Positions 25,490 through 37,955 of a DNA stretch of 64,000 nucleotides are shown piece by piece; the first letter of the stretch is position 1, and each line of letters starts with the position of its first letter. This DNA is from Pseudisothecium myosuroides. Its lineage: Eukaryota > Streptophyta > Bryopsida > Hypnales > Lembophyllaceae. The translations under genes and the position numbers were made by a program. The notes beneath the pieces are model-generated. The model was not told where the DNA came from. It saw only the letters and a program-made list of their open reading frames with translations, and did no database searches. The stretch lies in assembly GCA_951799445.1 (NCBI GenBank), contig OX637297.1, positions 16,678,001-16,742,000 on the forward strand, given 5' to 3'.

Positions 25490-26406
25490 GAACCCTTAAA
25501 TTTCCATAACTCTTTTTTCACTAAAAACATTCAAAAATTGCCATTTTTAGTATAAATACCAAATTTTTGGAAAAAAACATTTTTTGACACAAATAACCAT
25601 AGGATCTTGTAGTATGCTGACTAAAGAACACATGGTATAAATTTCGAAGATTTCCACCATGTGGATTGCAAGATACAGGTATTCAAATTCACTTAAACCA
25701 TTTTTTTGGCCCTCCAAAAAATAGGGCAAATGGACTTCCTAAGCTCACTTTTCTATGAAAAAATGTCCAAAACAATGGTGCTTTTTTGGATTTATTTTTT
25801 TTAATACAAATTGGCTACATCATTTGGAATTGTACAACATACGGTATAGGAATAAAATAGTAAGTAGAAAGAAGTTGAGAATGATTCAAAATACTAAATG
25901 TATAAGAATTGAGTTATAGGATTAAAAATGCTAATTCCAATAGTTACAATGTTGTAATAGACAATCTACATGCTATGATTTGTTTTTTTTCAAAAAATAT
26001 TAAAACTTGAGTAAGATAAAGGACTTCAAAGTTTATTTTAGAGTAGAAAATCCATAAGTGCTTGCAAACAAAAAACCTTCATAACTTTCATCTCATTGAT
26101 CAAAATGAAATGATTCATCTTTCCATGTACTTATAATTCCAAAAAGTCAATTTCAGACTCTTGTTTTTGAAAAAAGTGTTCTTTTTTATCTGGCCGGATT
26201 GTCCATTTACAAAAAGTAATAATATATATGAGGCCACAACTTTTGATTCATATTTCCAAATGTCATGAAATTTAGTGTATATGAAAGGTATTCCTTGTCC
26301 CTGCCTTCCATTAAAATTTTAGTCTAGAATATGCAAATCCTCATTCACAAAAGTGAGCCCAAACTTTCTATATAACCAAAAAAAACATGTTGGTCTTTTA
26401 GGGGTT
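25490..26406. mobile_element. TTAA-family element, close relative of copy 1
   Basis: The left end AACCCTTAAATTTCC and the right end TCTTTTAGGGGTT are inverted relatives. The interior aligns by motif order with 231-1080: ACCATAGGATCTTGTAGTA, then ATCATTTGGAATTGTACAAC, then CAAAATGAAATGATTCA, then GCATGTTGGTC-like sequence at the end. It has no transposase ORF. Confidence 0.5.
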
Positions 26407-27066
26407 GTATACCATAGAAATCTACACCTGAATGATTGGAAAATACTTGCATTTAGTTGAAATTTCTTGTGATATTGACATACCACCTTCAAGTTATGAA
26501 CAAAAAATTAATAGTTCCAAGCCAAAAAATTGTTGCAATAAACACTTGTCCTTTAATTTTACTTTTGTCCCCTTGGCCTTGCATAAGTAGTTATTTACTC
26601 ATAACTTTTGTATTGTATGTATGTTTTCTATGAAATTTGAAATGAAGGTATCAACGCTGGTTTTAGACATTGAATAATTTTATAAATCTTTTATAAATAA
26701 TTTCCTATTTTAAAACTACCTTAGAATGGATGTCTACCGTGGCCATTTTGCAAGTTTTCTATATTTTTTCTAACCCTAAATCTCTTCTTGGGGTTGTGTG
26801 ACTTTAGTAGAACTCTTCATATCCCAATTTTCACCATAAAATTTGCATTTTATAAAAACAATAATGTGTCTAGCTTGCATATGTGCTCAAAGTGCCCAGC
26901 TTGCTATTTTTGCGCACGTGCAGAGAATACAATGTTTTTTCCCAAAAAAACTCTGTAACAAAAACAAGCATCTTTAAGTTAGCAAACTTTAAAAAAAATT
27001 ATATTTTTAAAAAGTTGACTCTTTTGTAGTTTGCACTAATTGTCAATTCTCAAGCAATCAGCGACA
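26407..27066. other. AT-rich gene-free stretch
   Basis: Nothing beyond AT-rich sequence and short family-like motifs was seen here. Confidence 0.4.
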
Positions 27067-27711
27067 TTAACCCCTAAATGCCCAAGGCCTATTTTGAGCC
27101 TCTTAGAATTTACTCTAAATTGAACAAAAAGCCAACATTTTGATAAGTTGAATCAATTTTAAAAAAAAATTGTAATTGTACAAATTCAAACTAGACATGT
27201 TAGAGATCACATAGGAAAATAAAATACAACAATATCATTTAAAGATTGAAAGATTATAATGTTTGATCATCAAGGTATTAAAACTATGAAAATCTTTGAG
27301 CTCTCTTTTTGCATCGCAAATCTAAAAATTTCAAGACCAAAAAATATGAGGTTGAAGGGCCTAACAAATATAACCCCGATCAATTTATGACTTCTAAAAA
27401 TCTATTCTACAATTTTTTTAAATGAATTTCTAGTGTGATTTTTCTCCAAGATCTAGTGTATTTGAAGCTCATTTCCAAGAGCCCTCAACACTACAAACAG
27501 TCAAGATTGCAATGGGTACCTTTGTAGAAAACTTTGAATAGAAAAATCATTATCATTCATTTTTAAAATCGGATTTTTGATGCTAAAACTAGACTTCAAA
27601 AAGAATTGATCAAAAATATAAACTACTAAAAGTAGCAGTTTGATAAGGTTTTATTCAACTTCAAAGTTTCTTCGACACCACATTTAGGTGCCTTGGGCAT
27701 TTAGGGGCTAA
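27067..27711. mobile_element. TTAA-family element, subfamily with AAATGCCCAAGGC ends
   Basis: The left terminus TTAACCCCTAAATGCCCAAG and the inverse of the right terminus agree over 22 bp with one mismatch (TTAA against TTAG at the extreme). The 645-bp interior differs from the AAAG subfamily. A truncated copy of its left end lies at 9812-9900. No ORF of note. Confidence 0.6.
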
Positions 27712-28065
27712 GTCCAATTCTCACAAAATCTCTACGGGATTTCAGGTGGGCATTTCAGAATTAGGGTTTTCCATATCCGTCGACTCCGCTTGTCGGGTTT
27801 AAGGATTACAATTTCCTTGTAGACTTTGGAAGTGCTCTAGAGCGTGTCAAGAATTATAGCAAGCTCAGGATTTCCTCTCTCAAACGGTGTGCTGGAGAAT
27901 CGGACAGGTTGATTAGAATTTCTGAACTTGCTGGGAAAGAGTTGACTCTGTTGCACCCTGCTTTTGAATTTGGTGTCAAAATTTTTCTATCTGCTGCGGA
28001 TTGTGGAGAGTTGGCGTGGAGACGAGGTTTGAGAGTTTGTCGACGGCCTATTTGATTGAATCGCC
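27712..28065 (+). promoter_or_regulatory. Probable upstream/5' UTR region of the TTC4-like first exon
   Basis: This 350-bp stretch between the TTAA element and the ATG at 28066 has balanced composition and no ORF in the exon's frame. The start codon lies in GCCATGGC, a good plant initiation context. No TATA box was assigned with confidence. Confidence 0.3.
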
Positions 28066-28170
28066 ATGGCTCTATTTGTGCCGACTGGAGTGAATGCGCA
28101 AACAGATGCTGAGAAGGCTGACTTGGATGCTATCGACGCCATTAAGGAATGCGCTACCGTTGAATTCAAG
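28066..28170 (+). pseudogene. Orphan first exon resembling a TTC4-type TPR co-chaperone
   Basis: Thirty-five codons run from ATG to AAG, followed by the donor GTATGA. The peptide starts MALFVPTGVNA and includes EKADLDAIDAIKE and ATVEFK, matching the N-terminus of plant TTC4/Cns1-like proteins, where a EKGNE-type TPR segment follows. Those proteins are Hsp90/Hsp70 co-chaperones. I found no second exon with TPR residues in the next 1.5 kb, so this is either a fragment or the gene has been cut or has a very long intron. The family match is from memory of the conserved N-terminus and the exon is short. Confidence 0.5.
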
Positions 28171-29738
28171 GTATGAAGCTTTGAATTGTATTTCTTGTCA
28201 ACTCTAGGGTTTCATTTTTGCACACAAATTTCAATTTGCTCTTCAATTCCGCCTTTAGTCGTCCTCAGTATGCAGGACAAATTGGCATGCTGGAAGCTTC
28301 TCAAAACTACACATTTTGAGAGAGTGAGTTGGAACTACGACATCAGGGGGTGTTATCTCGGCTTGAACATTTTAGGGCATTTGGTATGTGCTTATGAATC
28401 TCGGAACTGTGCATGTGACTGGGAGTCTGGAATTGGGGTTCGGAATTGTGAGGCTTAGGATTGAAATACTAACAATCAGTGCACAGCAGTTCAGGAACTA
28501 GCTCCTGCTAGCCTCACATGGAATTTTAAAGCCTCCCCACGATGTTGCTAGATTGCAAAAACGATTGCTCTTGCAATTGTATCGACACTTTCACGAGAAT
28601 AGAGACTCGTGTGACATATTTGCGCCTGTTCAAATTTCATTTTGCATTGCTTAGAAATTCACTCCTAGAGCTACTCCTAGAGACTTAAACCTGCATCATC
28701 TCAGAGAATCACGCTTGGCGGGTTTCAAGATTTAGGGTTACATTTTTTGGGGGGCATTGGGGCATCAGGGGATGCGAGATGATAGAGTTCGAATTTTTAA
28801 TGTCAGAATCGATCTTCTGTTACATTTTTGTCGACTTCGGAAGCAAATTGCGAATACTCTTCTGCCAAGAAAAACGGTTGCTTTCCCTCGAATTTTTAGG
28901 TCATCTTGTTCTTTAGCCAAGTCTTTCTGTCACTTTTGCAAAAAGAAAATCTTTCAGGCGTTGGCATCAAGTGCCAAGTGGTGTATCACTTTACTAACTC
29001 ACATCGCTTGGGATTTTAGATTTTGCGAGAAGTAATGAAGGACAAGAATTGGACTCCGTTGATGGTCGGAGACCAAACAAATTTTTGATCGATCGACTGA
29101 TAGAGGATGCGATGAAGCTGTCACACAATGGCGATTAAGTAAGACCTCTAGTCTGCTGGATTACTAAATACTCCAATTGTGTCCAATTTCTTGGATATTA
29201 TGTTGGTTAAAGATTGGGATTGCTGATGAATGTTGTGATTTAGAATTCAGTTTGGGAAAGTAGTTTTAGCACTACCTTGTGTAATGAGGGAACAGTGCAC
29301 TTATACTATATGTATGAGCCTTAACATGTCATGGGCATCGATTTGTGAGATGTATTTGACAAGTTCCAGTACTTATGGTTCTTGACAATTACCCAAAATC
29401 GTCCACAGCTCACTTAGTGAAAATTCTCCTGCAAATAATTTGTCAAAGGTCGTTACTAATTTTAGAAACCTTGGTGGTGTATTTGCAGATTTGTATCACA
29501 AAGATAAAGAAACTTGGTACGCATGCCATCTTTTCCTGAATCTGGTCCTTACATTTGACTTTGTTGAATGCCTCATTAGACTGTGTCTCCTTTTAAATGT
29601 GAAAACTTGCAAAGCTAGAGCAGGAGACCTTCACGGCCATGGAAGTAGTAAAATGTAGAAGACGGCATTGATACAAGTAGTTTACCACGGCAGGGGATGA
29701 CAGCAAGGCCAACTGCAAATCATCCAGCGCCATCGCTA
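28171..29738. other. Stretch between TTC4-like exon and WD40 gene 3' end
   Basis: Balanced to AT-rich sequence. Plus-strand ORFs at 28186-28458, 28757-29035 and 29440-29658 show no domain and do not continue the TTC4 frame. If the WD40 gene's terminal exon is misplaced, its true last exon could lie at 29400-29730 on the minus strand. Confidence 0.4.
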
Positions 29739-32700
29739 TTAAAATTTACTGGCAAAAATTGGTCCACACCTCAAGGAAAGGAAAGTTGATCATGAGGAAG
29801 GTCAGAAAGTTTAACATAGAAATGTACGCATTTACCATCCACTATTAAGATGAAATCCTAGGTGGTGTCCACAAGAAGGATTCAAAGAAATAGAGTGTAC
29901 GGAGCTATTTTCAATATTAGCTTGGGCCTGCAGCAAAAAGCAAATGGATGTCGTTGATTAATCTGCCTCTTAATTCTAAGACATGAGGCAACACATACAA
30001 TGAGATAGTTTAATAAAAGCAAACACTGCTGGAAATCAACCCGGCATAAGTGCTGTGACTAAAGTACACCCAAAGGCTGAATAGTTACGATAAAGAAATC
30101 TCACCTTTAAGCCAGGAATGCCTAAAAGAAGTTTGGCTACTTGGGTTGATCTTAGCGGAGGATGATAACCCTATACTTCAAAAAACACTAGCTCAATCAA
30201 ATTTCATAAGGGACGACATGGTGTTGCGCGTAATATAAAACCTAAGGCTCGCATAGCCTGTCAGGACTACATGTCAGAAAGTCTTCATAAAATCAGAGTT
30301 CCAATTAGAACTTATTCTATTTCAGAAGCTGTTTCTATATAATCATCTGATGAGCCAAACCCAGACTTCGCAAATAAGTTAGTCTGCATCTTGATTCATA
30401 GGTTGCTTTCATATCTTGAGTCATAGATTCATAGGTTGAAATTACTTCTACTATAAGTACAGCACTCGTTTGCAGGTGAGGACTTGAAGCATCAGATACA
30501 GTACCTCTCCTGCTGTGACAAAAGCAGCAGAATTTCTTCCTCCTCGGAGATCCCAAAGAGTGATAAGGCCCCCTTCACTTCCCGCGAGAACAAGCTGCAC
30601 TCCAAAAACGACAAAAACATTAAAACAAACTTTTTCAGAGTGATCTGCTTTCGAGAGCATATACCCAAAATTGGCCCATGTCAAGAGTAAACCATATCGT
30701 TACAGAAAGTAATCATGTCAAATTCACCAGAGTAAACGTCTATTAATTCAGATAAATCTATATTCAGCCTGTAGCCATCAAGACTTGCTACTTCCAACTG
30801 TTAGGAAAGTCATCGAGGTATTCCTGATTAATTTTCCTGAAGTATTAGTTACAAGAGAATCAATGAAAGAGAAGATCCATCACAAGTAAAAATTATTGGC
30901 AAAGATCTACACATTATTCTATGGTGAGGTAGAAGTATTTAGTTACATGTTCGTCTCTTGAGAGCTGAAGAGTATTGAGATCACCTCCACCAGTGGATGC
31001 AAGAAGGGACATAGTAGGAAATTTCCCAATCCTTCTATCCCAAACATGCACTCTGTCATCATTCCCACAAGCAATCATCCTGAAGAACGACAGCATTCAG
31101 TGAGATATAGGTTTGAGTCTAGTACGACTTCAAGATAAATTCGACAAGGGTTCAGTTGCATTGCCAACGGAAGAAATTTCATGATGTTAACAAAACTAGC
31201 AGCTAAATATATTCACAACAATTTCGAAGTCCATATCTGAGAAACATACCTTGCTTTGTCATTTGCACAATAAGAGACATCGAAAAGACTAGCAGCATGT
31301 CCTCTTTGAGTCTTTGGTGGGAATTGCAGGGTCTGAGGATTCAATACAGTTCAAATTATGCGAATAACAAAAACAGGTCAACCATTCAGAGAGAAGGAGT
31401 TCGCGAGTAATATAACTCCTTTTTATTACTTAAGCAAGCATCCCGTTATGTCATGCAACCAGAACTTCATATATGACGCCTTCCATATGCAGGAACCCTC
31501 ACATGTGAGAGCTTATGAGAGAAAAATCCTGAACGTCATCCCTGGCAAAGTGCGTGCTAAATTCAATATTGAGTAAATGAAGAACAGGGAAAATATACAC
31601 TCCACAGCTACAACATGAGAATTATATTGTTTCCTTCGCAAAAATACTTCCATCGGCAACGATATGCGAGACTTACTTGCCGTGGAACTTGGGAGAAGCT
31701 TGCAATATCATAAAAATAAACTTTGCTGCTTCCTGAAGCCACACATGCCACCTGGATTCATATTTTATGAAACTCTGAGAAATTTTTCCAAAATCACGAC
31801 ACTCTTGCATGCAGGCTACCTTATTGAAATATCACTTTGCATTGCTAGCTGCTGGACATACTGGACATACAAGGATTACAGAAAAAAATCTTGTCTCTGA
31901 AGAATTTCGTTAAAATTATTACGAATATTTACTCGACCCTTGTAATGATATACCTTGACTATAAAGCCTCCTTCAAAAAAGACAGATATTCAAATACCTC
32001 TTCTTGATTGGTAGGATTCCATCACACAGCCTCGAGCCTGTGTTGCGTATTAAAATGAACAGTGGGTGTCACTCTTTCTGCCTCACAACCTGTGCACTTA
32101 AGATTAGCAACTTCGGAGAAAAAAAATGCCAAGAAAATGCCAAAATATACTTTATACTGTAGATAAGATATAAGGTGAAATTTTGAATATGCCGAACAGA
32201 CTTCAAGGACAACTACAAAAAATACCTCCAGAAGTGCAGTACAAGTTTTCTAAATCGTGTATGGAAAGGCATCCATTGCTGGTAACAAAAGCTACATATA
32301 TACCCTGCAGCATAATAACAGATGCATTCAAATGCTGACAGACACCAAAGAGCCGTGACGGTGTTAATGTTGCAAATCCAATATGTTTTCACAATATTCA
32401 TAGAGAATTGTGCGTGCAGCAAAACTAATCCTGATACGTTTTACTAACACTACAGAGGGCATCGATGCAGGATCCTATTGGAAACCAAAAAATTGTACGA
32501 GGAGAGATAAGCTACAAAGATGCACGATGAAATACCAAATGACAGGAAGAACAAGTCAACATAGATGAATGCAAAAATGTGCATATCTTCCTGAACTGAC
32601 AAGTCACGCAAAGATGCCCGGGCTGCTTACTTGGGAATCAAACTCAACGCATGTCACGGTTGGCCTGCCAGTTACAACCATTATCAAGACACTTAGGAGA

Positions 32701-34282
32701 AGGAGGTAACAAACGCTATTCGAAACACTGCAATCAAGATCAAACGATTTCCATTTTGTGGATGACCAGGCAGCTTAATGTCGTCTTCCTCAGAATTTCT
32801 ACAACATAAGCAAGTAGACAACCATTTTGGCGATCATGCACAAGTTGATAATTCAAAGGAGATTGGGTGCACTAAAGGATGTACATCAACTTACATCAAA
32901 GTGGAGTGGAGATGATGGGTCAGATTTGATTGAGGGAAGCTTTCAATCTATAATCACAAAAAAAAAATACGGTTAGTTCGTTGTACATTGCAAAAAACAG
33001 AATGCAAATAGAGCACTCCTCCACACCTTACAGACTCACCCGACGAGAGCACAATGTTAACCAGGATAACTCATTCTCATCAACCTAGCACAAGTGTCCA
33101 CAAATCAGTCTGGAGAAATCTAGTGAACTCAGGAAGCACTAAGGCATGATGCATTCTACTGAAGCCATCACCCTCTTTTCTAAGATACAAATTGTCTCAT
33201 CCCTATCTACCCAGCAAATGCACCTGCCTCATCATACGACAGCAGCAGGTCATTCAGGAGGGAATGTTTGTAAGCAGCTGATAATTTCCCATCCAATTGA
33301 TAAGCACCTGCCTGCCATTTTCGCCCGCAAACATTCCCAAGAATCTTAGCAACCAGATCAGACGTCGTCACAATTTGCAAAACATACATTCAACAACGTT
33401 CTCAGACTGCTCAACATAGCCAAGCTCCGGAGCATACCCACAAACACTAGTAAACTACATGTAGTCAATTCTTGGGAACAGTTGTTCTCGTAGAGGTCCT
33501 TCCGCTAATTGATCGAGAGAAACAAAACTTCGAGCTACGGGTCTGACATTCAAGTTGCGAACTCCACTACCCCCAACAATAATTAATGAACTTCGCAAGG
33601 ATCTACAATTGCTTAGCAAAGACAGCCAAAGAGCACGAGATCGTGGAGAACTAGGTTTCTGATACGAATCGTTACCTCGAGGGTAATCTTTCCTTGACGG
33701 ATGGAAATGAAGGACCAATCCCACGGATCACAAACTTATCCATGCTTAGAATGCTCCACTCCGCCTCTACATTACCACCCACAAGAATAAACCCAAATCA
33801 ATAGTCATCCACTGTCATCATACGAGCATGAGGTATGCCAAACCGGAAGAAAAAAAACAGTTCAAACTCAAGCAAGCTGCGTTTACCTTGCAAAAGATCC
33901 TCCAAGCATTGAGTGCCGCAGGCGTTCTGTACTGTGCTGTGAGATGGGATTAATACTCCATCTGGTCAACACGCCAGTAGTGTTGCTGTAGCTCAATCTC
34001 CCGCGAAATACAAATCGGAACCCCCGAAAGCTAAGACGGATTACTCCCAAATTGGAAGAAAAAAAAGAGCGAGCCCTAATTTAAGCTTAAACACGGAGCT
34101 CCTTCTCGACATTCCCGTGTTGCACTCTTCCCTGCAATTGAAGCTGCAGTTGCGAAAACGCTATTGACGGATCTCGCACGCATCCAATCCGGAGTAATTT
34201 GTCGTTGAAGGATATACGAAGGCTTCATCAGTTGACCTCCGTCAATGAGAGGAACGCCAGATCTTTCGTGAATTGGATTCAT
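29739..34282 (-). pseudogene. WD40-repeat protein gene, 14 exons, one in-frame stop
   Basis: Exons on the minus strand: 34282-34095, 34030-33887, 33744-33676, 32939-32895, 32664-32631, 32304-32226, 32089-31998, 31751-31677, 31332-31250, 31079-30947, 30594-30505, 30170-30105, 29927-29836, 29769-29739. All introns are GT-AG and all 13 junctions agree in phase, giving 407 codons. WD40 strands are clear: TVTCVEFDSQ-GIYVAFVTSNGCLSIHDL, ACVASGSSKVYFYDI, MIACGNDDRVHVWDRR and LVLAGSEGGLITLWDLRGGR. Codon 209 (32024-32022) is TGA, between GLEAV-type sequence and WNPTNQEE, where Arg (CGA) fits the WD motif; a C-to-T change explains it. The first three exons and the last are less certain than exons 5-13. 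It is either a recent pseudogene, a null allele, or a sequencing error. WD40 proteins are beta-propeller scaffolds; the partner here is unknown. Confidence 0.8.
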
Positions 34283-34296
34283 ATGCAAGTGCAGTA

Positions 34297-34312
34297 CATG
34301 GCGGGAATTGAA
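34297..34312 (-). promoter_or_regulatory. E2F-like site just upstream of the WD40 start
   Basis: On the minus strand ATTCCCGCCA lies about 20 bp before the ATG at 34282 and includes an out-of-frame ATG. TTCCCGCC matches the E2F/DP consensus found in plant cell-cycle genes. It is one site only, so its function is an inference. Confidence 0.3.
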
Positions 34313-34423
34313 GCACTGTGGATGAAAGTGGATGAAGTACGACCGATTGAATGTTGATGGACAGGCGTTGAGGATGCAGGGAACACAAGTATGGCATTTT
34401 TTTGGGCTTTGTGCTCAATACAT

Positions 34424-35465
34424 TACTGTAGAACCTCTCTTAGTGCATAGTGCCGGAACTAAGTTATGCACTAAGAGAAGTTTATGCATTTGGAGAGGTT
34501 ACATTTGTTTAAGTCTGTTAGAAAATTATATTTTTTTGCGAGTTGGAGCAATATTGTAGGACAACTCAGTTGAAATTGGATCCACCTACGAGAAAGATTG
34601 ACAACAAAAATAACAAGGAGCACATGAAGAAATTAACTGCCCATCCAGGCAAGCAAGGTGGAGATGAAGACACCTGGGATGAGAAGGTACTAGAGAATAC
34701 TACAGTAGCTCTATAATACTGTAGGCATGGGACTAGGTCAAAGTCAGCTCCCTAAACTTAACCCCTAAAGTCCCATTAGCCCTACGAGGGCCAAAATGCA
34801 AGTTTGGGTAGGCTCGCACAGTTTCAATATTCATCATAATTTTCTAAAACTTCTTGTAAAGCTAGGAAAACACATAAGCTTCTTGGGGATATAATTTTTA
34901 TTTCAATGAGTGCTTGGAAGTAAAAGTTATTGCACAAAAAGCCAAATATGGAGGTCGGCGGGCAGCCCAAAAAAAATCACAAAAAGTCAAAATAATTTTT
35001 TTTAAATTTTTTTCCTAAAATATTATATGTTTGTCTACATGTAAGACTTTGATTCATTCTATTTGGACTAGTGATGAGAAAGCTATGGACAATCTTGTTT
35101 TTCCGGCAATCTTGAAAAAAAACTTTTTGCCCAACTTTGAATGCTAATATCTTCCAATCTGTACGGTCAAATTTGATGAAATTTTTACCACATGATCTCA
35201 GACAAGTGAAGTATAAGATCCTATGGTTAAATTCTTAAAAAAATGTTTTTTTTGCTTTTATGGATGAATGCAGCAGAAATGGCAGTTTTGAGTGTTTTTT
35301 GACAAAAAAAATGACCTTGGGACTTTAGGGGTTAAGGCTTAGATTTATTGTACCTTTATGAAAATGTATTTCAAATTAGCCCCCACCCACAAACCTCTCT
35401 TATTGCATATTATGCACTAAGAGAGTATGCATTAAGAGAGTATGCAGTAAGAGAAGTTCTACTAT
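34424..35465. mobile_element. Pogo-like non-autonomous element with a nested TTAA element
   Basis: The ends TACTGTAGAACCTCTCTTAG and the inverse of the right border (TATAGTAGAACTTCTCTTAC) match at most positions over 26 bp, with TA at both edges. They agree with the termini at 10553 and 11215 and with pogo/Emigrant-type elements. The right part holds extra tandem copies of TATGCA(C/T)TAAGAGAG. The interior is occupied largely by the nested element at 34758-35335. No transposase. Confidence 0.6.
34758..35335. mobile_element. TTAA-family element with perfect 18-bp inverted ends (nested)
   Basis: Left TTAACCCCTAAAGTCCCA and right TGGGACTTTAGGGGTTAA are exact inverses. This is the cleanest copy in the window: TTAA at each edge, then CCCCTAAAGTCCCA termini. 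It sits within the pogo-like element, so it is the younger insertion. The interior holds inverted versions of the family motifs (ACCATAGGAT is on the minus strand). Confidence 0.7.
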
Positions 35466-35852
35466 ACCAACCTTTCTAAAGCAAATTCTAACACAAAATA
35501 GACAAAATAGTAGAATTAGGTTGCCTTAACAATTAAGTTGCCTTACCCTGAGAAAGTAACTTTATAAGCCATCAAAGTTAACAAATACTTCTACAAATAT
35601 TTTTATTTGTAGACATGGAGGTTAATGAGTCCCAATTACAACAATACCTAATTCAAAAGTAGTTCATTCTTATACAATAACACAAAATAATTATATAGTG
35701 TCAAATGTCAAGAAATTAATATGGAACAATCTAATTTTACTATTTTCTATAAGTTAACCTTTGAAGGATAATGAAGACCAAAAGTGTCCAATAGATGACT
35801 TCAATGTTCATTGTAGATTGAAAACAAAGAAGGCAGCCTATTGGTTTGATAC

Positions 35853-36060
35853 ACTACAAGAGGATTTTTGTCCTAATTGACTAAAAATTGACAAAATTTT
35901 GTCAACTGTGCCGTCAATTAGGACACCTTGATTTGGACACTTAGTTGACAAAATTTTGTCAATTGTCAATGTCCTTTGACAAAGTTCTGTCAATTTTCAA
36001 TGTCATTTCTGACCAAAAAAAACCCTGTCAACTTTTGATCTGGACACCTTCTGCGTGCAA
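35853..36060 (+). other. CACTA left end with subterminal repeats
   Basis: After CACTACAAGAGG, the motif TTGACAAAATTTTGTCAA-type (self-complementary) recurs three times, with AATTAGGACACC and TTTGGACAC variants between. Such subterminal arrays bind the CACTA accessory protein in known elements. Confidence 0.55.
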
Positions 36061-36970
36061 AAGGGCTGCACTGTTGGTAATGGTACCTGTGCAAAGTGCA
36101 TAAAGAAAGTGCATAAAGAAAGCATAAACCAGCACATGCAACAAGATTCTTATGAAACGAGTATAGGTTATATAATTCTTTCACGCCTACATCACCCGCC
36201 ACATTGTCCAGATTGCAAGAAGTGCCTTTCTTGAACAAAAAACTCTTGTCTACAAGAAGCAACCATTCACCAGCCCGAGATAGACTAATCTCTCTTGTAG
36301 TTGCCAGTTAAGCAGACTAGTATAGAGTATGCTATTCACTACGTAGATTACAAATGCATCTACGTATCCATGTGGAGAAAGCAAGGAGATCCTATTGAAG
36401 TCCTAAACCTACCACTGTGCTTAGAGAAAGAGGGTAGAATCATCCTGTATGTTTTCTTCATGATCCACTAGTAGTCACAGAACCTGAATAGAACAGAGGT
36501 TATTGCTCTAGTCGATGTTATTGTTCTGAATTTCTTCTCTTTCTTCTTCAATGTAAACTTCTAGAATTCCTTGCTCTTTGCATACGCAGGTAGTAATAAT
36601 CCGCATGACTTGCAAGTTAAGTGAAAATTGACCACACGTACTCAAAACTCCACCGAAAAGCAAGCATCGCACTCTACAGCTTCAATCTCAGTATTTACCT
36701 GCATGAGCACCAACATTTACCAACATAGAGTCAAAATAATTGCATATTCATCAAATGTTCGGATACAATGAAATTGTTGCATCACTTCACAGTTTGTCAC
36801 AGAATGATTAAAAACATCACTTGAAAATGAGCTAATGAAAAGCCTCAGCACTTAGGAACTAAAACCACGGTTGAGAAAACCTACAATAATTTTCCAGATA
36901 CATTTTCATAGCGCCAAATTAAAATTGGAAGGAAGAACAAAACTGAAGGAAGGATAAATCTGTACGCAAA
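36061..36970. other. Interior of candidate Pack-CACTA, unassigned
   Basis: Balanced composition and a short AAAGTGCATAAAG tandem repeat near 36097-36125. A minus-strand open stretch around 36720-36480 (including NTEIEAVECDACFSVEF before a stop) is exon-like but unassigned. Confidence 0.35.
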
Positions 36971-37088
36971 TCAAAACTTTACAAGTAGTATGACAGTAGC
37001 TTGAGGAATTCTTTGGAGACAAAGAATGACCTCTTTGATAGACCCTAGAGTACCTTCAGTCTCAATCAGCAATCTTGTCAGTCCATAT
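36971..37088 (-). pseudogene. Candidate terminal exon, unidentified
   Basis: On the minus strand an acceptor AATGGGCAG is followed by an open frame YGLTRLLIETEGTLGSIKEV, continuing to LLVKF and TGA (36973-36971). The peptide is helical in character. It may be another captured fragment in the candidate Pack-CACTA. No family was recognised. Confidence 0.25.
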
Positions 37089-37955
37089 CTGCCCATTATA
37101 ACACACCAAATCAAAAATCATTGACAGAAATCAAGTCTAAACATGATCAAAATAAACAGACGATTTGAAATTCTAACAAAATGAAATGAAATACTTCATG
37201 TTCATATTCTCCCGTTGGAGAAGAGCCTATAGCCATAAAGAAGAGATAACAACGAAAATAGACCTACCCCACAGCACTTTTTTGGGCACAAGCTGCTGTT
37301 TAGATGGAGTGGAAAAAAGTCATGCTTCACTGTGGACTTGCCACAGTCTTCAGAACTTGCCGACAAGGAGCAGCAGTACATAAGATACTTGGGAACGTAA
37401 TAATGTCATCCCTTCTTTGTCACTTGCTCATTATCAAACTAGAACCTATCCAATCATGTATGTTAATAAGCAATAACATAAGACAAGAATAAAAGACATT
37501 ACTACTAATCTATATTGGTTAGACAAAAAATTGAAGGATGTAAATATCAAAACTATGGTCCATTGTGGGCGCTAGATTACCCACCCTTGGTAATAGAGCG
37601 AATACCGGCCAGGTTCTATGCCTTTATTCACTTTTTTAATATATGGGGGTGTTGTGAGCGCAGTCCACTGTGCTTTCCAAGCAATGGATCTTTTTTGCTA
37701 ACGTTTCCTAAGGGTTGTGGATGGCAGCGAATAATTAGTAATGCATGTAGTAACTCACAAGTTAACTGCGATGTTCAGAGTGATGGTGAAATCTTGACTC
37801 CCTAACTATCTATCCTATGTCGAGGGTAGATTGGGTAGTTGGCATCATTTCTAACGTCCCTAACTACGTAAAAAAAAAGGGGAACCCCTATGTTCCTTCC
37901 ATGAACCCTTAAGACTATCTTGAGTTTCTAAAACTCCACCTAGAAGTTCTACTTT
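37089..37955. other. Unassigned interior stretch
   Basis: Three plus-strand ORFs (37186-37383, 37304-37492, 37515-37805) overlap in different frames and have no recognised domain. No paired splice sites support them. Confidence 0.35.

Noticed and set aside
36286..36302. TCTCTCTTGTAGTTG as the right end of a short CACTA starting at 35853
   Set aside because: The final GTAGTG is not kept (GTAGTTG) and the flanks do not give a 3-bp duplication, whereas 53595 does.
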